DNA of 64,000 nt from Pectinophora gossypiella (GCF_024362695.1 NC_065415.1:5993438-6057437), one strand, 5' to 3'; positions 44,101-50,258 are shown, counted from the first letter of the stretch. Notes: generated by a model not told the origin, from the sequence alone. Numbers and translations are program-made.

Positions 44101-47100
44101 TTTGACTCGGACAGGAGAAGAACTTGCAGCCGTGTCAAGCCGGGACGAGCGTGTTAACCATTACACCACCAGAATTTTGCATGGACAGAGGCAGATTTTT
44201 TGAGGCAAATCTGTCAGAGGCAGATTTTTTTCAATTTAAATTTTCTCTTTGCCTCTATTATATATTTTCTTTTTTAAGACTATTTCTAGTTGTAATATGT
44301 GTGTTATGTAACTATCTTTTTATCGTGCAAATAAACAATTCTTGTTTAAGTACCTACTTACAATAAATTCATAAATAGTCACTTAAGTAAGTTGTTGTGC
44401 TACCAAATAAGTCAATTTACTCCATCTCGTAAACATTTACGTCAAATAATTTACCTACTAATGCACTAAACGTGGTGTACTGAATTACTGACGTCAAACT
44501 TAAGTGAAATTATGTGGCGGCGCGTTCAAAGCGACGTGTTTGCTATGGCGACTTGGATTATGTTGTCTTTTCAAAATTAGCCCGTGTCTATTACGGATGT
44601 TGGGCAATGTTTGCGAGGTTTAGAAACCGCCCAGTGCGTGTGCGCAGGGGACTTTGGGTGATCCGGGTTCTAATGCAATACCTATAGACACGAGAAATTA
44701 TTGAATAAGTTTTGCTATGTAATAAGTTTGAACACTTCAGTTCGTTTGAATAGTTTGATTGGTGGCCCGGAGATTAGTACCATAAAAAAAATAATATATA
44801 CATTTTCATTGACCTTTATTTAATTTATTTTAGGTAGTTTATTTATATTTCTGCCTATAATATTTAATTTATTCAGAAATAATAATAATAACAAATAACA
44901 GAATGTAAATCCACCACAGGCTTCGTCAGTACGAACATTCATATTAAAAAAAAAAATAAAAAAAAATAAGGGAAAGCATATTCAAATCATACATAATAAA
45001 ATCCGCAGAAGCTTCGTCACTTCAGCCTTATTATTTAAGTTACAAATACTTACCTAATTAAACTATTATTTATTATGTTTTCAGAATGAAAACATAAGGC
45101 GTATTTTAATTAAAGCGTAGATATGTTTGTTTTCTGATACCTGTCTATTTGAATAGTCAGTCAGATTAACTCATAAAAATATACTTAAACAGGCTTGTTT
45201 GTTATCTAAAAGTATATAACATTTAGAGTAAGTAATTAAGACATTACACGGCTTTTCAAATACATGTTTTAAATAAATATAGCTGGAACTAATTTCAAAG
45301 TGCACTGTAACGAATTTTATTGGGAAACGTATCTCGTTAACAATACGCTTTTCTTAGGCAGAAATATATAAAAAAACCGATATAAGTGATTTTCTTTAAA
45401 AAATGGTTATGACTAAAACCATAATATTGCTATAGGTACTTTATATATAAGCAACACTGTGACCATTATAGACGGCGATACAGCTCACCGCCTATCACGT
45501 TGGTCTAATAGAAAACTCGGTGAGGTGTGGGTACTTAGTTCATCTTGCGATGGATATACCTACCTCTGGCTAATCCGTGAGCTTATGTATATATACTGTG
45601 CTAACCACGGGATAGGAGAAAAAGGTTGGAAAGGCCAAGTGAGCGCAAAACGCGCGCCATACAAGTATGAGCAAATAATTCATATTCCAACTTTGCACTC
45701 CACCCGTCCGCAAACTTAACGACCCACAGAGCTTCGCGATAGGATATTATAAGGTCGTCTCATTTATAATAACCTACAGGATAAAAAATCTAATATTGAC
45801 TATTATGTAAGGAGATGTCTTCTTATCACATGAAAGCTAAAAATCTTTGTATGATCTAACGTAATATATTATATAACTATGATTTAACGAAAAGTACGTA
45901 ATGATAAAATTGCAGCCTATCACATAATATACAATAATATTATAAAATATACAATGCCGGTAAAGTGGCTATGGAATTTGAGAAGTAGTGCTTTTAGAAG
46001 TAGAGCTATCGTAGTTTGCAAGTAGTAGTAAAAGAGAGTGGGGTTGAGCTGCCGACAGCGGTTCTCATACAAAATGCGCGTTAGGGCCTTTTCAACCTGT
46101 TTCCTCCACTCCGCGACATTATTATATCCATATTTGTTAGTACCACGGAATTAAAGAAAAGGTAAATACTTACTTTTAATTATTATTATAAAAAAAATAG
46201 AATGCGGCAATAAAAAATAAGTATTGTGCTACACTCTGCTACGTATACCTCCTAATAGTGGAAAAAAATAACTAAAAAGTCACAAACCATCTTCTGTATT
46301 AACTTTTGTTATTTTAATCTATATTAATCTACGTACGTATTATCTATCACTTCTTGCAGTTATGTTGGTGGTACAGTGTAGTTGTAAGACTTGTATTTGA
46401 AATAAAACCTTCATGGAAATAAAGATAAAATACATTCTTAATATTCACACCTTCAAATGCATATCATCACTTTCTCTCTTTCCCACTTCTCCGGGAATTA
46501 TAACTAATTTATGTTTTCAATGTTCAGAGGCGTAGCTATTTTTATGTCCCTAATGTTAATTGAAATGACGGAGCCAGTGACACGGTCACTTTTATTTTTA
46601 TTTTATTAATTCTTACACGCATACAACGGGCTCGATGAATTCTATCTGACTTTCCTCTTTTATGTTACTTTTCGATACTCGAGATTGGGCTACATGGAGC
46701 TACGGTGAATTAATTTTGACCTGTTTATTCAATATTGTATTTTTGTAAATATTATTTCATGACATAATTATTAACAAGTAAAAAGTATTCTACAAATAAG
46801 TAAACAAAACACATTTTTCAAAGCGTTGCATCGAGGCAATACACAGGCAGCATCTCTCTTTGAATTGCTAAATTCACCCAGAATTTTTAATTAATTTAAA
46901 TACCGTTTGCAATCATTGATACTATTATTACTGTGTACCTACATTTATCTATTTCGTTGTAGATTATTGAACTGGTTTTATTAGTTAGCGTTGGGGTTTC
47001 TTGTTACCCAAAAGGTAGAGATGATAAAATATTGTATTTTAAAAAAAATCTATCTATTTTCTCCTTTATTTTTTCTGATTGTCATAATATTATTACCAAT

Positions 47101-48894
47101 CTAGTCAAAGGTAAATATAAAATAAGATATACGAATAATGATGTACGAATGTACCAATATTAAGTAACTTAAAACGTACCAGCATGTAAACCCTCCCTTA
47201 CATTAAGTATTGAATATCTCCAGCTATAGATTAATATTTATTGTCATTTTATTTTTCTACTTTATTAGTCTTCAAATACCATTAACGATTAGTATATTAC
47301 ACCTGACACTTTGAACTCTGTTCTCTCTCTCTTTCTTCCGTATTAGGAAGTGAATTTATAACTCGAACGTCTCGCGTCGCTTCGAATAGTAAAATGTGTA
47401 ATTACAATATATTCTATTAGAAATTGAATTCCCCGAATATTTACTTTCTATTTAATTTTGTGACTTACGTTTTAATTAATTCAAGAAAAGTTCGGCTTTG
47501 GATTACATCTTTGGATATTCGATAGGATTAGTGTAAGTGTAAGAATTTTACCGATACGACACTTAATTTGTAATTTCTTACCGACTCACATTTCCTGTTT
47601 TTTAAAGAAGGATTGAGTCAGTTCGTAATTTACTGGTGGTTATCAACGCCTATTTCCGAGACACATTTTAAAAACTTGCTTTTTATTTGCCCAATCGATA
47701 ATTCCATGATATGCGGAGGATTTTCTTTCACTCATGTGAATTCATGTGTATTGTGAGGTACCTAAATCAAATCTGGTGTTAGGATTATTGTTGAGTCGCC
47801 AAAGATCTTTGTCATGTCTCATGTGGCGACTATTAATTCACATAAGAAGTTGCACTCATCTTTTTATTCTTCTTTATTTCCCGTCCAGCAAAGAAGTACT
47901 ACCAAGTACATTATATACAAATGATGAATTTATATTTTTTTGTTTGTTCCAGCGAATCTCACCATCAGCACGCGCAGCTTCAGCCTAGAGCTGCTCATCC
48001 ACTCGCCCGTGCAGGACATGTACCTATGCTTCAACAGATCAAGACTGGTTGGCAGGCGATTGGTGAGTAGTTTACTTATACTCTTAGACATTATATAAGA
48101 AAAACGAAGTTTAGCAACGAGTAGATAATTTGGACTCATTTGTCAAGACTTAAAAAATGTTAACTGGGTTGGTTTTCAAAAACAATACAGGGTGATAGCG
48201 GCATACGAAAACTTTAAGTGATGATTCATACCTAGATTCTGAGTTAATATCAAGTGGAATTTTTCATCGCAAAAAGAAAACTAATAAAGTAAATAAAAAG
48301 GCTAAAAAATGCGACGGAAAATTACACTTGATATTAGTTAAGAATCACGGTTTGAGTGATCCCCCTCAGTATTCGGTACGATGTCATTATCATCCTGTAT
48401 ATAAGTATATCGCAATAGTTTCCAGGCGTAATAAGCATCATCCTGTATATAAGTATATCGCAATAGTTTCCAGGCGTAATAAGCACATAAGTTGAAAACA
48501 CGCTTTTTGTCCACAGACACGATTCCAGGCGGAGAAACAACCCAACTGCCTATTCAAAGAGGAATTTACGACAGACGGCTACAACAGATACCACTTGGTG
48601 AAGAACGAAGACCGTTACATCGGGTTCAACGCGCGAGGGGTCCAGTTGCGGCGCAACTTGAAGAACCTACCGAAGCGACTGCACAAGTGCACCGGTTTCA
48701 TGAAGATGGCCCCCGAGTTCGACATTACCAAACACAACCTCGTCATAGCCCAACATGCAGGAGATTCCGTGCCCAAGTGGCGCCCTCTTCGTAGACTCCG
48801 GCCCCCACCGCAGAACTCTATCAAGACTCCCTGTCACGGCGTCCGCCACAACCACGGCAGACATATTAAGCGAAGGAACTGCCATGGCACGTAG
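10742..48894 (+). CDS. Fibroblast growth factor ligand, FGF8/17/18-like (pyramus/thisbe type), five coding exons
   Basis: Secreted growth factor predicted to bind an FGF receptor tyrosine kinase and heparan sulfate outside the cell. Joining 10742-10762, 16198-16233, 24292-24418, 47953-48062 and 48517-48894 gives 223 residues ending in TAG. Residues 1-28 form a signal peptide with a hydrophobic core ILCLLMVVICGAV. The beta-trefoil begins at about residue 33 (VRLYSQCSHMYVNVFPNGTV). Residues 108-120 fit the second half of the PROSITE FGF signature, N-C-x-F-x-E-x6-Y. DRYIGFNARG (130-139) and a basic run RRNLKNLPKRLHK (143-155) match the late trefoil strands and heparin-binding loop. Sequons occur at N49, N63 and N89. 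Introns are about 5.4, 8.1, 23.5 and 0.45 kb. The strand pattern looks most like FGF8-class ligands; fly pyramus and thisbe are over 700 residues, so this is a compact form. The family is near certain, the subfamily likely, the first exon inferred. Confidence 0.88.
11203..11312 (+). repeat. 3' fragment of type B SINE family
   Basis: Contains ACCTCCACCAACCCGCAG, GTGGTGGAGTATG and TTGATTGAGGGGAGGCCTGT, matching 57594-57691 and the reverse complement of 59380-59480. The tRNA-like head is missing. Lies in FGF intron 1, about 440 bp after exon 1. Confidence 0.7.
12700..12836 (+). repeat. 135-bp dispersed module, copy 1
   Basis: Runs from TTAATAAAATTTATAACATA to ACCCATTATGCTTGC and is nearly identical to 14004-14190, except that copy 2 carries an inserted TA microsatellite in its middle. 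The element class is not recognised. Confidence 0.7.
13368..13450 (+). repeat. Lepidopteran interspersed repeat fragment (GGTTCC...GGAACCC)
   Basis: GGTTCCAAACCAAAATGGTA followed by AAAGGAACCCTTATGG resembles a very common moth and butterfly repeat whose opening forms a small inverted repeat (GGTTCC/GGAACC). Identified from memory of the family, without a database check. Confidence 0.45.
14004..14190 (+). repeat. 135-bp dispersed module, copy 2, expanded by a TA tract
   Basis: Shares AACATAGTCAAATTAAA, CTAAAATACGTCAAAA and CATATCAGGCGTCAAAAAGC with copy 1. Where copy 1 has ATGTATAGAATA, copy 2 has the TA microsatellite. The similarity ends at ATTATGCTTGC in both. Confidence 0.7.
14071..14122. 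repeat. (TA)26 microsatellite
   Basis: 52 bp of uninterrupted TA repeats inside copy 2 of the module above. Confidence 0.98.
16198..16233 (+). CDS. FGF exon 2, signal-peptide core
   Basis: Encodes LAVSAKILCLLM, the start of the hydrophobic core, and ends at the donor ATG|GTAAGT. Exon 3 requires entry in phase 0, which fixes the frame here. Two acceptors exist: a strong one at 16186-16187 after a T-rich tract, and ACCACAG at 16196-16197. Only the second keeps exon 1 in frame. With the first acceptor the exon would be 16188-16233 and would need a different upstream exon ending after two codon bases. Confidence 0.68.
17716..17973 (-). pseudogene. Unplaced basic reading frame, possible relic
   Basis: On the minus strand a frame stays open from 18093 down to the stop at 17716. 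The first ATG is at 17973, giving 85 residues (MSKMQFLKQLNLKFFTSPRQ...SSSR). It is lysine- and arginine-rich and has two cysteines in VCKSRC. I do not recognise a family. Open length is unusual for this composition and the residue mix is protein-like, but there is no splice context or neighbour to support function. It could equally be chance or a decayed element. Confidence 0.2.
23290..23480 (-). mobile_element. 3' end of a non-LTR retrotransposon
   Basis: AATTCAAATTCAAAAATATC and TTTATTCAGTAGGTAACATA, then CTGCAGCTTCTCACAACTTG and GGGGAAAAGAAGCTGCA. This arrangement, an A-rich pentamer tail followed by a conserved 3' region, matches an abundant lepidopteran LINE 3' end. The class is recalled, not searched. 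Confidence 0.6.
24292..24418 (+). CDS. FGF exon 3, end of signal peptide and first trefoil strands
   Basis: Bounded by GTTGTCAG at the 5' side and GTAAGT at the 3' side. It encodes residues 20-61, beginning VVICGAVPSMVRS and continuing into VRLYSQCSHMYVNVFPNGTV and MARSDGNDQ. The R-L-Y-S-x-x-S-x-x-Y/H-V-x-V pattern and the later A-x-x-D-G are the first beta strands of FGF8-class ligands. It ends after one base of a codon, and exon 4 supplies the other two. A sequon lies at N49. Confidence 0.9.
24935..25409. mobile_element. TCGATA-rich MITE with terminal inverted repeats, split by a LINE fragment
   Basis: TAGTGTTGCC at 24935-24944 is mirrored by GGCAACACTA at 25400-25409. Both ends carry many TCGATA or ATCGATAG motifs (for example 24993-25000 and 25389-25396). 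The middle is interrupted by the element at 25089-25333. Removing the insert and one TSD copy leaves a MITE of about 221 bp, probably with a TA target duplication. Confidence 0.7.
25080..25342 (-). mobile_element. LINE 3' fragment with 9-bp target duplication, nested in a MITE
   Basis: ATACTATAG occurs at 25080-25088 and 25334-25342. Between them is an AAAGAAAG-type tail, then ACATTTATTACTTCCGGACA and about 190 bp of 3' region. Orientation is minus because the tail is at the left. It interrupts the TCGATA-rich MITE. Confidence 0.65.
26185..26398 (+). repeat. LINE ORF C-terminal relic with broken finger motif
   Basis: Reads LDAKRDELKVCPP and later CPHCAGEFTVK; after a frameshift it reads ISHRRAHERRAD. 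The order matches the relic at 1870-2062. The frame is broken, so it is a dead copy. Confidence 0.5.
26601..27041 (+). mobile_element. Composite foldback MITE, copy 1 (two hairpins joined by a linker)
   Basis: Two palindromic units, each with arms of the type GTGACATCGTAACGAATA...GATGATTCAGxxCATGATTC...TCAAGTGGAATTTTCCGTCG, lie head to tail (about 26601-26773 and 26816-27041). They are joined by a linker CCCGTACAAGTGCATA...ACCATACAAGTATGTATGGG. The right end is ACCCTGTA. Unit 1 is more diverged than unit 2. Confidence 0.85.
27042..29984. other. Intron 3 segment with no recognised feature
   Basis: Between composite MITEs 1 and 2. A GC-richer patch at 27940-28060 (ATCGACAAACACGCCGG, GATATCGAGGTCCTGAAGTG) may be part of an old repeat. 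29440-29640 is another slightly GC-richer patch. No gene is supported. Confidence 0.5.
29985..30441 (+). mobile_element. Composite foldback MITE, copy 2
   Basis: Starts TACAGGTTAGTGACATC and ends ACACCCTGTA. The two hairpin units are joined at 30191-30215 by CCCGTACAAGTACGTATGGG, the same junction as copy 1 but shortened by a deletion between two ACAAGTA direct repeats. Confidence 0.85.
31277..31420 (+). mobile_element. Short MITE, GTACAGTCATGAGCA family, copy 1
   Basis: Begins GTACAGTCATGAGCAATATC and ends TCTCGTGACCGTAC. The ends are imperfect inverted repeats (GTACAGTCA...GAGCA against TGCTCGTGGCCGTAC in the better copies). About 144 bp, with two other copies in the window. Confidence 0.75.
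32862..32965 (+). repeat. LINE ORF C-terminal relic, short copy
   Basis: ATAGGCTACATAAGCCATCT and GTGCCGACTAGGAGTCGAAG match 26301-26398 with a few changes. Only the last part of the relic is present. Confidence 0.6.
33021..33078 (-). repeat. 3' fragment of type B SINE family
   Basis: CATCATCAGCCGTACGACGC and CCACTGCTGGGCATAGGCCT match the left end of the reverse-oriented SINE at 59372-59420. Truncated after about 58 bp. Confidence 0.65.
33233..33475 (+). repeat. Interspersed repeat, LINE-like 3' region
   Basis: ACATACATAAACTCACGCCC, AATGGGGTGGGCAGAGCCAC, AACTTGCAGCCACTGTTGAT and GATCAGCCTATCGCCCATAA form a block recognisable from many lepidopteran loci. Related pieces are at 440-530 (reverse) and 1118-1175. 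The precise class is uncertain. Confidence 0.55.
33644..33930 (+). mobile_element. 263-bp retroposon with 12-bp target-site duplication
   Basis: ACATATAAGATC is at 33644-33655 and again at 33919-33930. The body begins TTGACGATCTTGTGACGTAG, has no tRNA-like box I can see, and ends with CTCTTAAATAAAGAGAGAG, that is, an AATAAA and a short GA tail. It shares its 3' end with 772-814. It is either a 5'-truncated LINE end or a SINE of unknown head type. Confidence 0.75.
34351..34780 (-). mobile_element. Composite foldback MITE, copy 3, inverted and right-truncated
   Basis: Two hairpin units flank a linker at 34571-34620 that is the reverse complement of the copy 1 linker (CATACCTACTTGTATGG...TACTTGTACGGGG). 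The second unit stops abruptly at CTTGATATTA, before its outer end. Confidence 0.85.
35500..35765 (+). repeat. Widespread insect interspersed repeat (ACTAGCGACCCGCCCCGGCTTCG type)
   Basis: Starts ACTAGCGACCCGCCCCGGCT and continues TGAATCACTCTATCTATTAC, AAAACCGCATCAAAATCCGT, TGCGTAGTTTTAAAGAT and ends near TTTTATATTATGTAGTGAT. This block is found across many insect genomes. Its class is not certain from the sequence. The reading frames over it are not genes. Confidence 0.7.
35883..36191 (+). mobile_element. tRNA-headed SINE, type A, with 9-bp target duplication
   Basis: GCAGTTTTT flanks the body at 35883-35891 and 36183-36191. The body begins CTCGGTGGCGCAGCGGTAAA, passes through the shared central domain (36007-36046), and ends in a (GAT)n run. 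It is the plus-strand partner of 7284-7572. Confidence 0.85.
36193..36300 (+). repeat. Dispersed repeat, GGCGATACGGCTCACC family, copy 1
   Basis: CAGTTGGCTCGACCAATATA, ATACGGCTCGCCACCTATCA, GTTGGTCTAATCGAAAGCTC and CTTAGTTCATCTTG also occur at 39310-39410, 45455-45560 and 59745-59870. A short MITE begins immediately after it at 36301. Confidence 0.7.
36301..36452 (+). mobile_element. Short MITE, GTACAGTCATGAGCA family, copy 2
   Basis: Same ends and the same internal TTTGACATTTAGTGAGACTT and GTGACATGGTACCAAAGTGT as copies 1 and 3. It ends TTAATGCTCGTGGCCGTAC. Confidence 0.8.
37163..37260 (+). pseudogene. LINE reverse-transcriptase C-terminal fragment
   Basis: Reads MNMEEAGKVCQDRSKRIP followed by a stop. 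It parallels MNVEEAKEVCHDRSNGI in the longer fragment at 52937-53135. This R-A-C-M-x-V-x-E-A-K-x-V-C-x-D-R-S-x-W region is recalled from the C-terminal end of common lepidopteran LINE proteins. Confidence 0.55.
37560..37928 (+). mobile_element. tRNA-headed SINE, type C, with 15-bp target duplication
   Basis: ATTGTTAAATAGGTA is at 37560-37574 and 37914-37928. The body starts GCCTAGTTGGTAGAACGCTT (A box) and has GGTTCGAATCC (B box) about 50 bp in. The 3' half holds ACCTAACCTGTATTGGGCTA, GGCAGTCGCTTCTGTAAAAA and GAGAAACGGGATAATGCTAA. 3' pieces of the same family are at 42041-42160 (minus) and 54489-54655. Confidence 0.88.
38355..38470 (+). repeat. SINE-related 3' fragment (TTTGGCGGC...GACACCAGG)
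   Basis: GGGCCTTTGGCGGCCAATTA, ACCCTGACACCAGGGTTGAT and ACAACCCACACGGTAGAAGA match 63121-63215. The reverse complement of its core is at 47755-47830 and 55190-55250. Confidence 0.65.
39055..39165 (+). repeat. Interspersed repeat fragment (GGTGAGGTAAACCTAGCTCAG type)
   Basis: GGTGAGGTAAACCTAGCTCA, GACGCTGGTGCGGAGCGGAG and TTGCCGTTCTATACGGAGTA form a block I recall from many lepidopteran loci. Only one copy is in this window. Confidence 0.45.
39310..39410 (+). repeat. Dispersed repeat, GGCGATACGGCTCACC family, copy 2
   Basis: ACTGTTATAGACGGAGATAC, GTATCACGTTGGTCTAACAG and AGCTTGGTGAGGTGTGGGTA match the other three copies. Confidence 0.7.
40575..40760. repeat. Interspersed repeat fragment (GCCACGCTCTTGT type)
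   Basis: CTAATTTAAGAGCCACGCTC is repeated at 56297-56318 as CTAATTTAAGGGCCACGCTC. The rest (GAGTGGGATGGCGCCCAGAG, AGGATTCCTGGCCTCTTAAT) is GC-richer than the surroundings and repeat-like. The class is not recognised. Confidence 0.4.
42041..42160 (-). mobile_element. Type C SINE, 3' fragment
   Basis: TAGCATTATCCCGTTTCTCA, AACCTGAAGATTTGACAGGT and AGAAGCGACTGCCTGT are the reverse complement of the 3' half of the type C SINE at 37575-37913. Confidence 0.75.
42536..42703 (+). mobile_element. Single foldback MITE unit, both ends truncated
   Basis: GGGATGATTGAGACCATGAC and TTGATATCAAGTGGAATTTT are mirrored by GAAAATTCCACTTGATGTCA and CATGGTCTGAATCATCC. The TAACGA terminal parts are missing on both sides. 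Same family as the composites. Confidence 0.8.
43600..45019. mobile_element. 1.4-kb segment bounded by long inverted repeats
   Basis: The left arm 43600-43724 (GACGAAGCTTGTGCGGATTT, GATTTGAATATGCTTTCCCT, GACGAAGCCTGTGGTGGATT) is the reverse complement of the right arm 44877-45019, with an A-tract expansion in the right arm. Each arm itself repeats GACGAAGC near both ends. The 1.15-kb interior has no recognisable transposase. A second, smaller inverted repeat (CAAAGAGAAAATTTAAAT at 44073-44090 and 44234-44251) lies inside. It could be a non-autonomous DNA transposon or an inverted duplication. Confidence 0.65.
45455..46115 (+). repeat. Dispersed repeat, GGCGATACGGCTCACC family, long copy 3
   Basis: Opens with GTGACCATTATAGACGGCGA and ends with a second block from about 45820 (GAAAGCTAAAAATCTTTG...ATGCCGGTAAAGTGGCTATG...GCGCGTTAGGGCCTT). 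The same opening and closing blocks occur in the same order at 59745-60265, so this is one longer element with a variable middle. Confidence 0.65.
46116..47740. other. Intron 3 segment with no recognised feature
   Basis: AT-rich sequence before exon 4. I see no repeat shared with the rest of the window and no supported reading frame. Confidence 0.5.
47755..47830 (-). repeat. SINE-related 3' fragment near exon 4
   Basis: AATCTGGTGTTAGGATTATT, GAGTCGCCAAAGATCTTTGT and CATGTGGCGACT match 55190-55252 in the same orientation. It ends about 120 bp before exon 4, so it sits in the 3' part of intron 3. Confidence 0.6.
47953..48062 (+). CDS. FGF exon 4, middle trefoil strands
   Basis: The acceptor is TTTGTTCCAG and the donor is TTG|GTGAGT. 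It encodes residues 62-98: NLTISTRSFSLELLIHSPVQ then DMYLCFNRSRLVGRRL. D-M-Y-L-C-F-N corresponds to the G-x-Y-I/L-C-M-N strand that is nearly invariant in FGFs, here with D in place of G. Two sequons (N63, N89) are present. The exon begins with the last two bases of a split proline codon and ends in phase 0. Confidence 0.92.
48188..48402 (+). mobile_element. Single foldback MITE unit inside FGF intron 4
   Basis: Begins ACAGGGTGATAGCGGCATAC and ends ATCATCCTGTATA. Its arms pair around 48245-48345 (TATCAAGTGGAATTTTTCAT against GGAAAATTACACTTGATATT). It takes up nearly half of the 454-bp intron, and the right end is involved in the 48-bp tandem duplication. Confidence 0.85.
48391..48486 (+). repeat. 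48-bp perfect tandem duplication next to the exon 5 acceptor
   Basis: The unit CATCCTGTATATAAGTATAT...CGTAATAAG occurs twice, at 48391-48438 and 48439-48486, apparently without a mismatch apart from the last bases. The unit starts in the right end of the MITE, so the duplication happened after MITE insertion. It ends 30 bp before exon 5. Confidence 0.9.
48517..48894 (+). CDS. FGF exon 5, end of trefoil and basic C-terminal tail, with stop
   Basis: The acceptor is TTTTTGTCCACAG; the frame ends at TAG 48892-48894. It encodes residues 99-223. NCLFKEEFTTDGYNRYHLVK carries the second half of the FGF signature, followed by DRYIGFNARGVQLRRNLKN and the heparin-binding basic run, then HKCTGFMKM. After the trefoil comes a tail of about 60 residues rich in P, R and H (KWRPLRRLRPPP; HIKRRNCHGT) that I cannot match to a known domain. 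The exon is noticeably GC-richer than surrounding DNA. Confidence 0.95.
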   Translation, partial: TRFQAEKQPNCLFKEEFTTDGYNRYHLVKNEDRYIGFNARGVQLRRNLKNLPKRLHKCTGFMKMAPEFDITKHNLVIAQHAGDSVPKWRPLRRLRPPPQNSIKTPCHGVRHNHGRHIKRRNCHGT

Positions 48895-49057
48895 AAAACT
48901 TACCCTGTTATTAGAAGTTCATTTACGCTTTAACGCTTCGCGCGTTCCGTTGCCAGCAGTCGATGGACATTGTGAGTGGGCAGAGTATTAGTCAACTATC
49001 GCAGTATTATTACAGTGTCGAGGACTGGATAGCGTTAAGTTAGTGGTCGCGGTGGCC

Positions 49058-49076
49058 GCGGCGTTTCAAACGCCGC
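49058..49076 (+). other. Perfect GC-rich hairpin in the FGF 3' UTR
   Basis: GCGGCGTTT, a single C, then AAACGCCGC: a 9-bp inverted repeat with almost no spacer, 164 bp after the stop codon. Such a tight repeat would form as a cruciform or an intermolecular duplex more readily than a simple hairpin. The role is unknown. Confidence 0.5.
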
Positions 49077-49486
49077 ATGAATGGTAGCTGAAGCGAGCGA
49101 GCAAACATTTGAATGGGGATAAAAAAGCCGTGCCGGGACGAACGTCCGGAGCTGTGAAATTCCTTAAGGTCGTGTAACATCGTGGCGCGTGTTTGCTCGG
49201 CCCTGGGCGGACTCAAGCTCTAAAAGGAAAAAAGGTTTTCTGTGGCAAGAGCAAATAGTAGTCTCGTTGGCCAGGAGTCTTCAGACAGACCACCGCTGAA
49301 CTGCTCGCTCGAGGAAGCCTTGAGGGTTGTGTCGTCATCCACGTGATAGCGTTTAGTTGTTGCGACTCTCATTGCTCCGGCTGGCTCGCCATCATTGTAG
49401 CAAAAACGCCTTTACGTCAATTCTCAGTGTGTTATTATTTAAAACGCTTTACTGTTAAGTACGAATCGTGTTATGCTTGTAAATAT

Positions 49487-49492
49487 AATAAA
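49487..49492 (+). terminator. Proximal poly(A) signal AATAAA
   Basis: Canonical hexamer about 590 bp after the FGF stop, followed within 25 bp by TTTGTGTTTAC, a plausible GU-rich downstream element. Confidence 0.5.
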
Positions 49493-50258
49493 AGATAATT
49501 TGTGTTTACTTATTTATCAAAAGCGTTAATCAAACATTTGTAAACGTAGATGTTAGTTGTAAAATTGTATTAAAACGTTTTGTATTTAATAATGGGTATT
49601 TAATCTATCCGACCAACCGCTCTCTTGTGATTAGCTACAGTTGATCCGACCTACATTTTCTTAATTATATTTTAATTAAACATCTTTCCAGCTTTGATTA
49701 TACAAAATTGATTATCTTCAGCTATGTGTATGACTTTGATTGTATGTTTTGAGCGATATGTACATATTATTTTAAGAGTTCGTCTGAGAGTGATAGGTTT
49801 CTGAATCTCTATTTCGTTAATATTAGTCTGATTTCTCGATTTATAGTGATGCCTTTAATTTTGGGACAGCTTGCAAACTGGGTGTATCACCCAAGGTTAC
49901 TCAAGGGCGTCACACCAATAGTTTCTGTTAACTGTTTTCCTTACCGTAAATTCAAGAAAATCAGCCATTATTATTGTTTATTTAATAAGATCTGTGCCAT
50001 AGTGTGGTGGCAATGTCCGACTTTGTGTTCGCATTGTATCTAGTGTTTTAAGTTTATGTCTGTAAACTACGAATAGATAAAAAATGTTAAACATAAGACA
50101 AATAACTGAATTTAAATATTAGTGTATCCTGTACCCAGTGTATATTCAAATTAAAGATAATATATTCGAATTAATGTCGCTGAAATTGTTTCTCTTCAGT
50201 CAGTGTGAACGTCTGTCGTTGCTTTACATTCCTCCATATTCCATAGAGTAAAGTATTC

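Larger units (their letters stand above)
24419..47952 (+). other. FGF intron 3, 23.5 kb, rich in mobile elements
   Basis: GTAAGT donor directly after exon 3 and TTTGTTCCAG before exon 4. About a third of it is recognisable repeats, listed separately. The rest is AT-rich with no supported gene. The intron splits the trefoil-coding region after the first strands. Confidence 0.85.
48063..48516 (+). other. FGF intron 4, 454 bp
   Basis: GTGAGT donor and TTTTTGTCCACAG acceptor. It contains a foldback MITE and a 2 x 48-bp tandem duplication, leaving only about 125 bp of other sequence on the left and 30 bp before exon 5. Confidence 0.9.
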
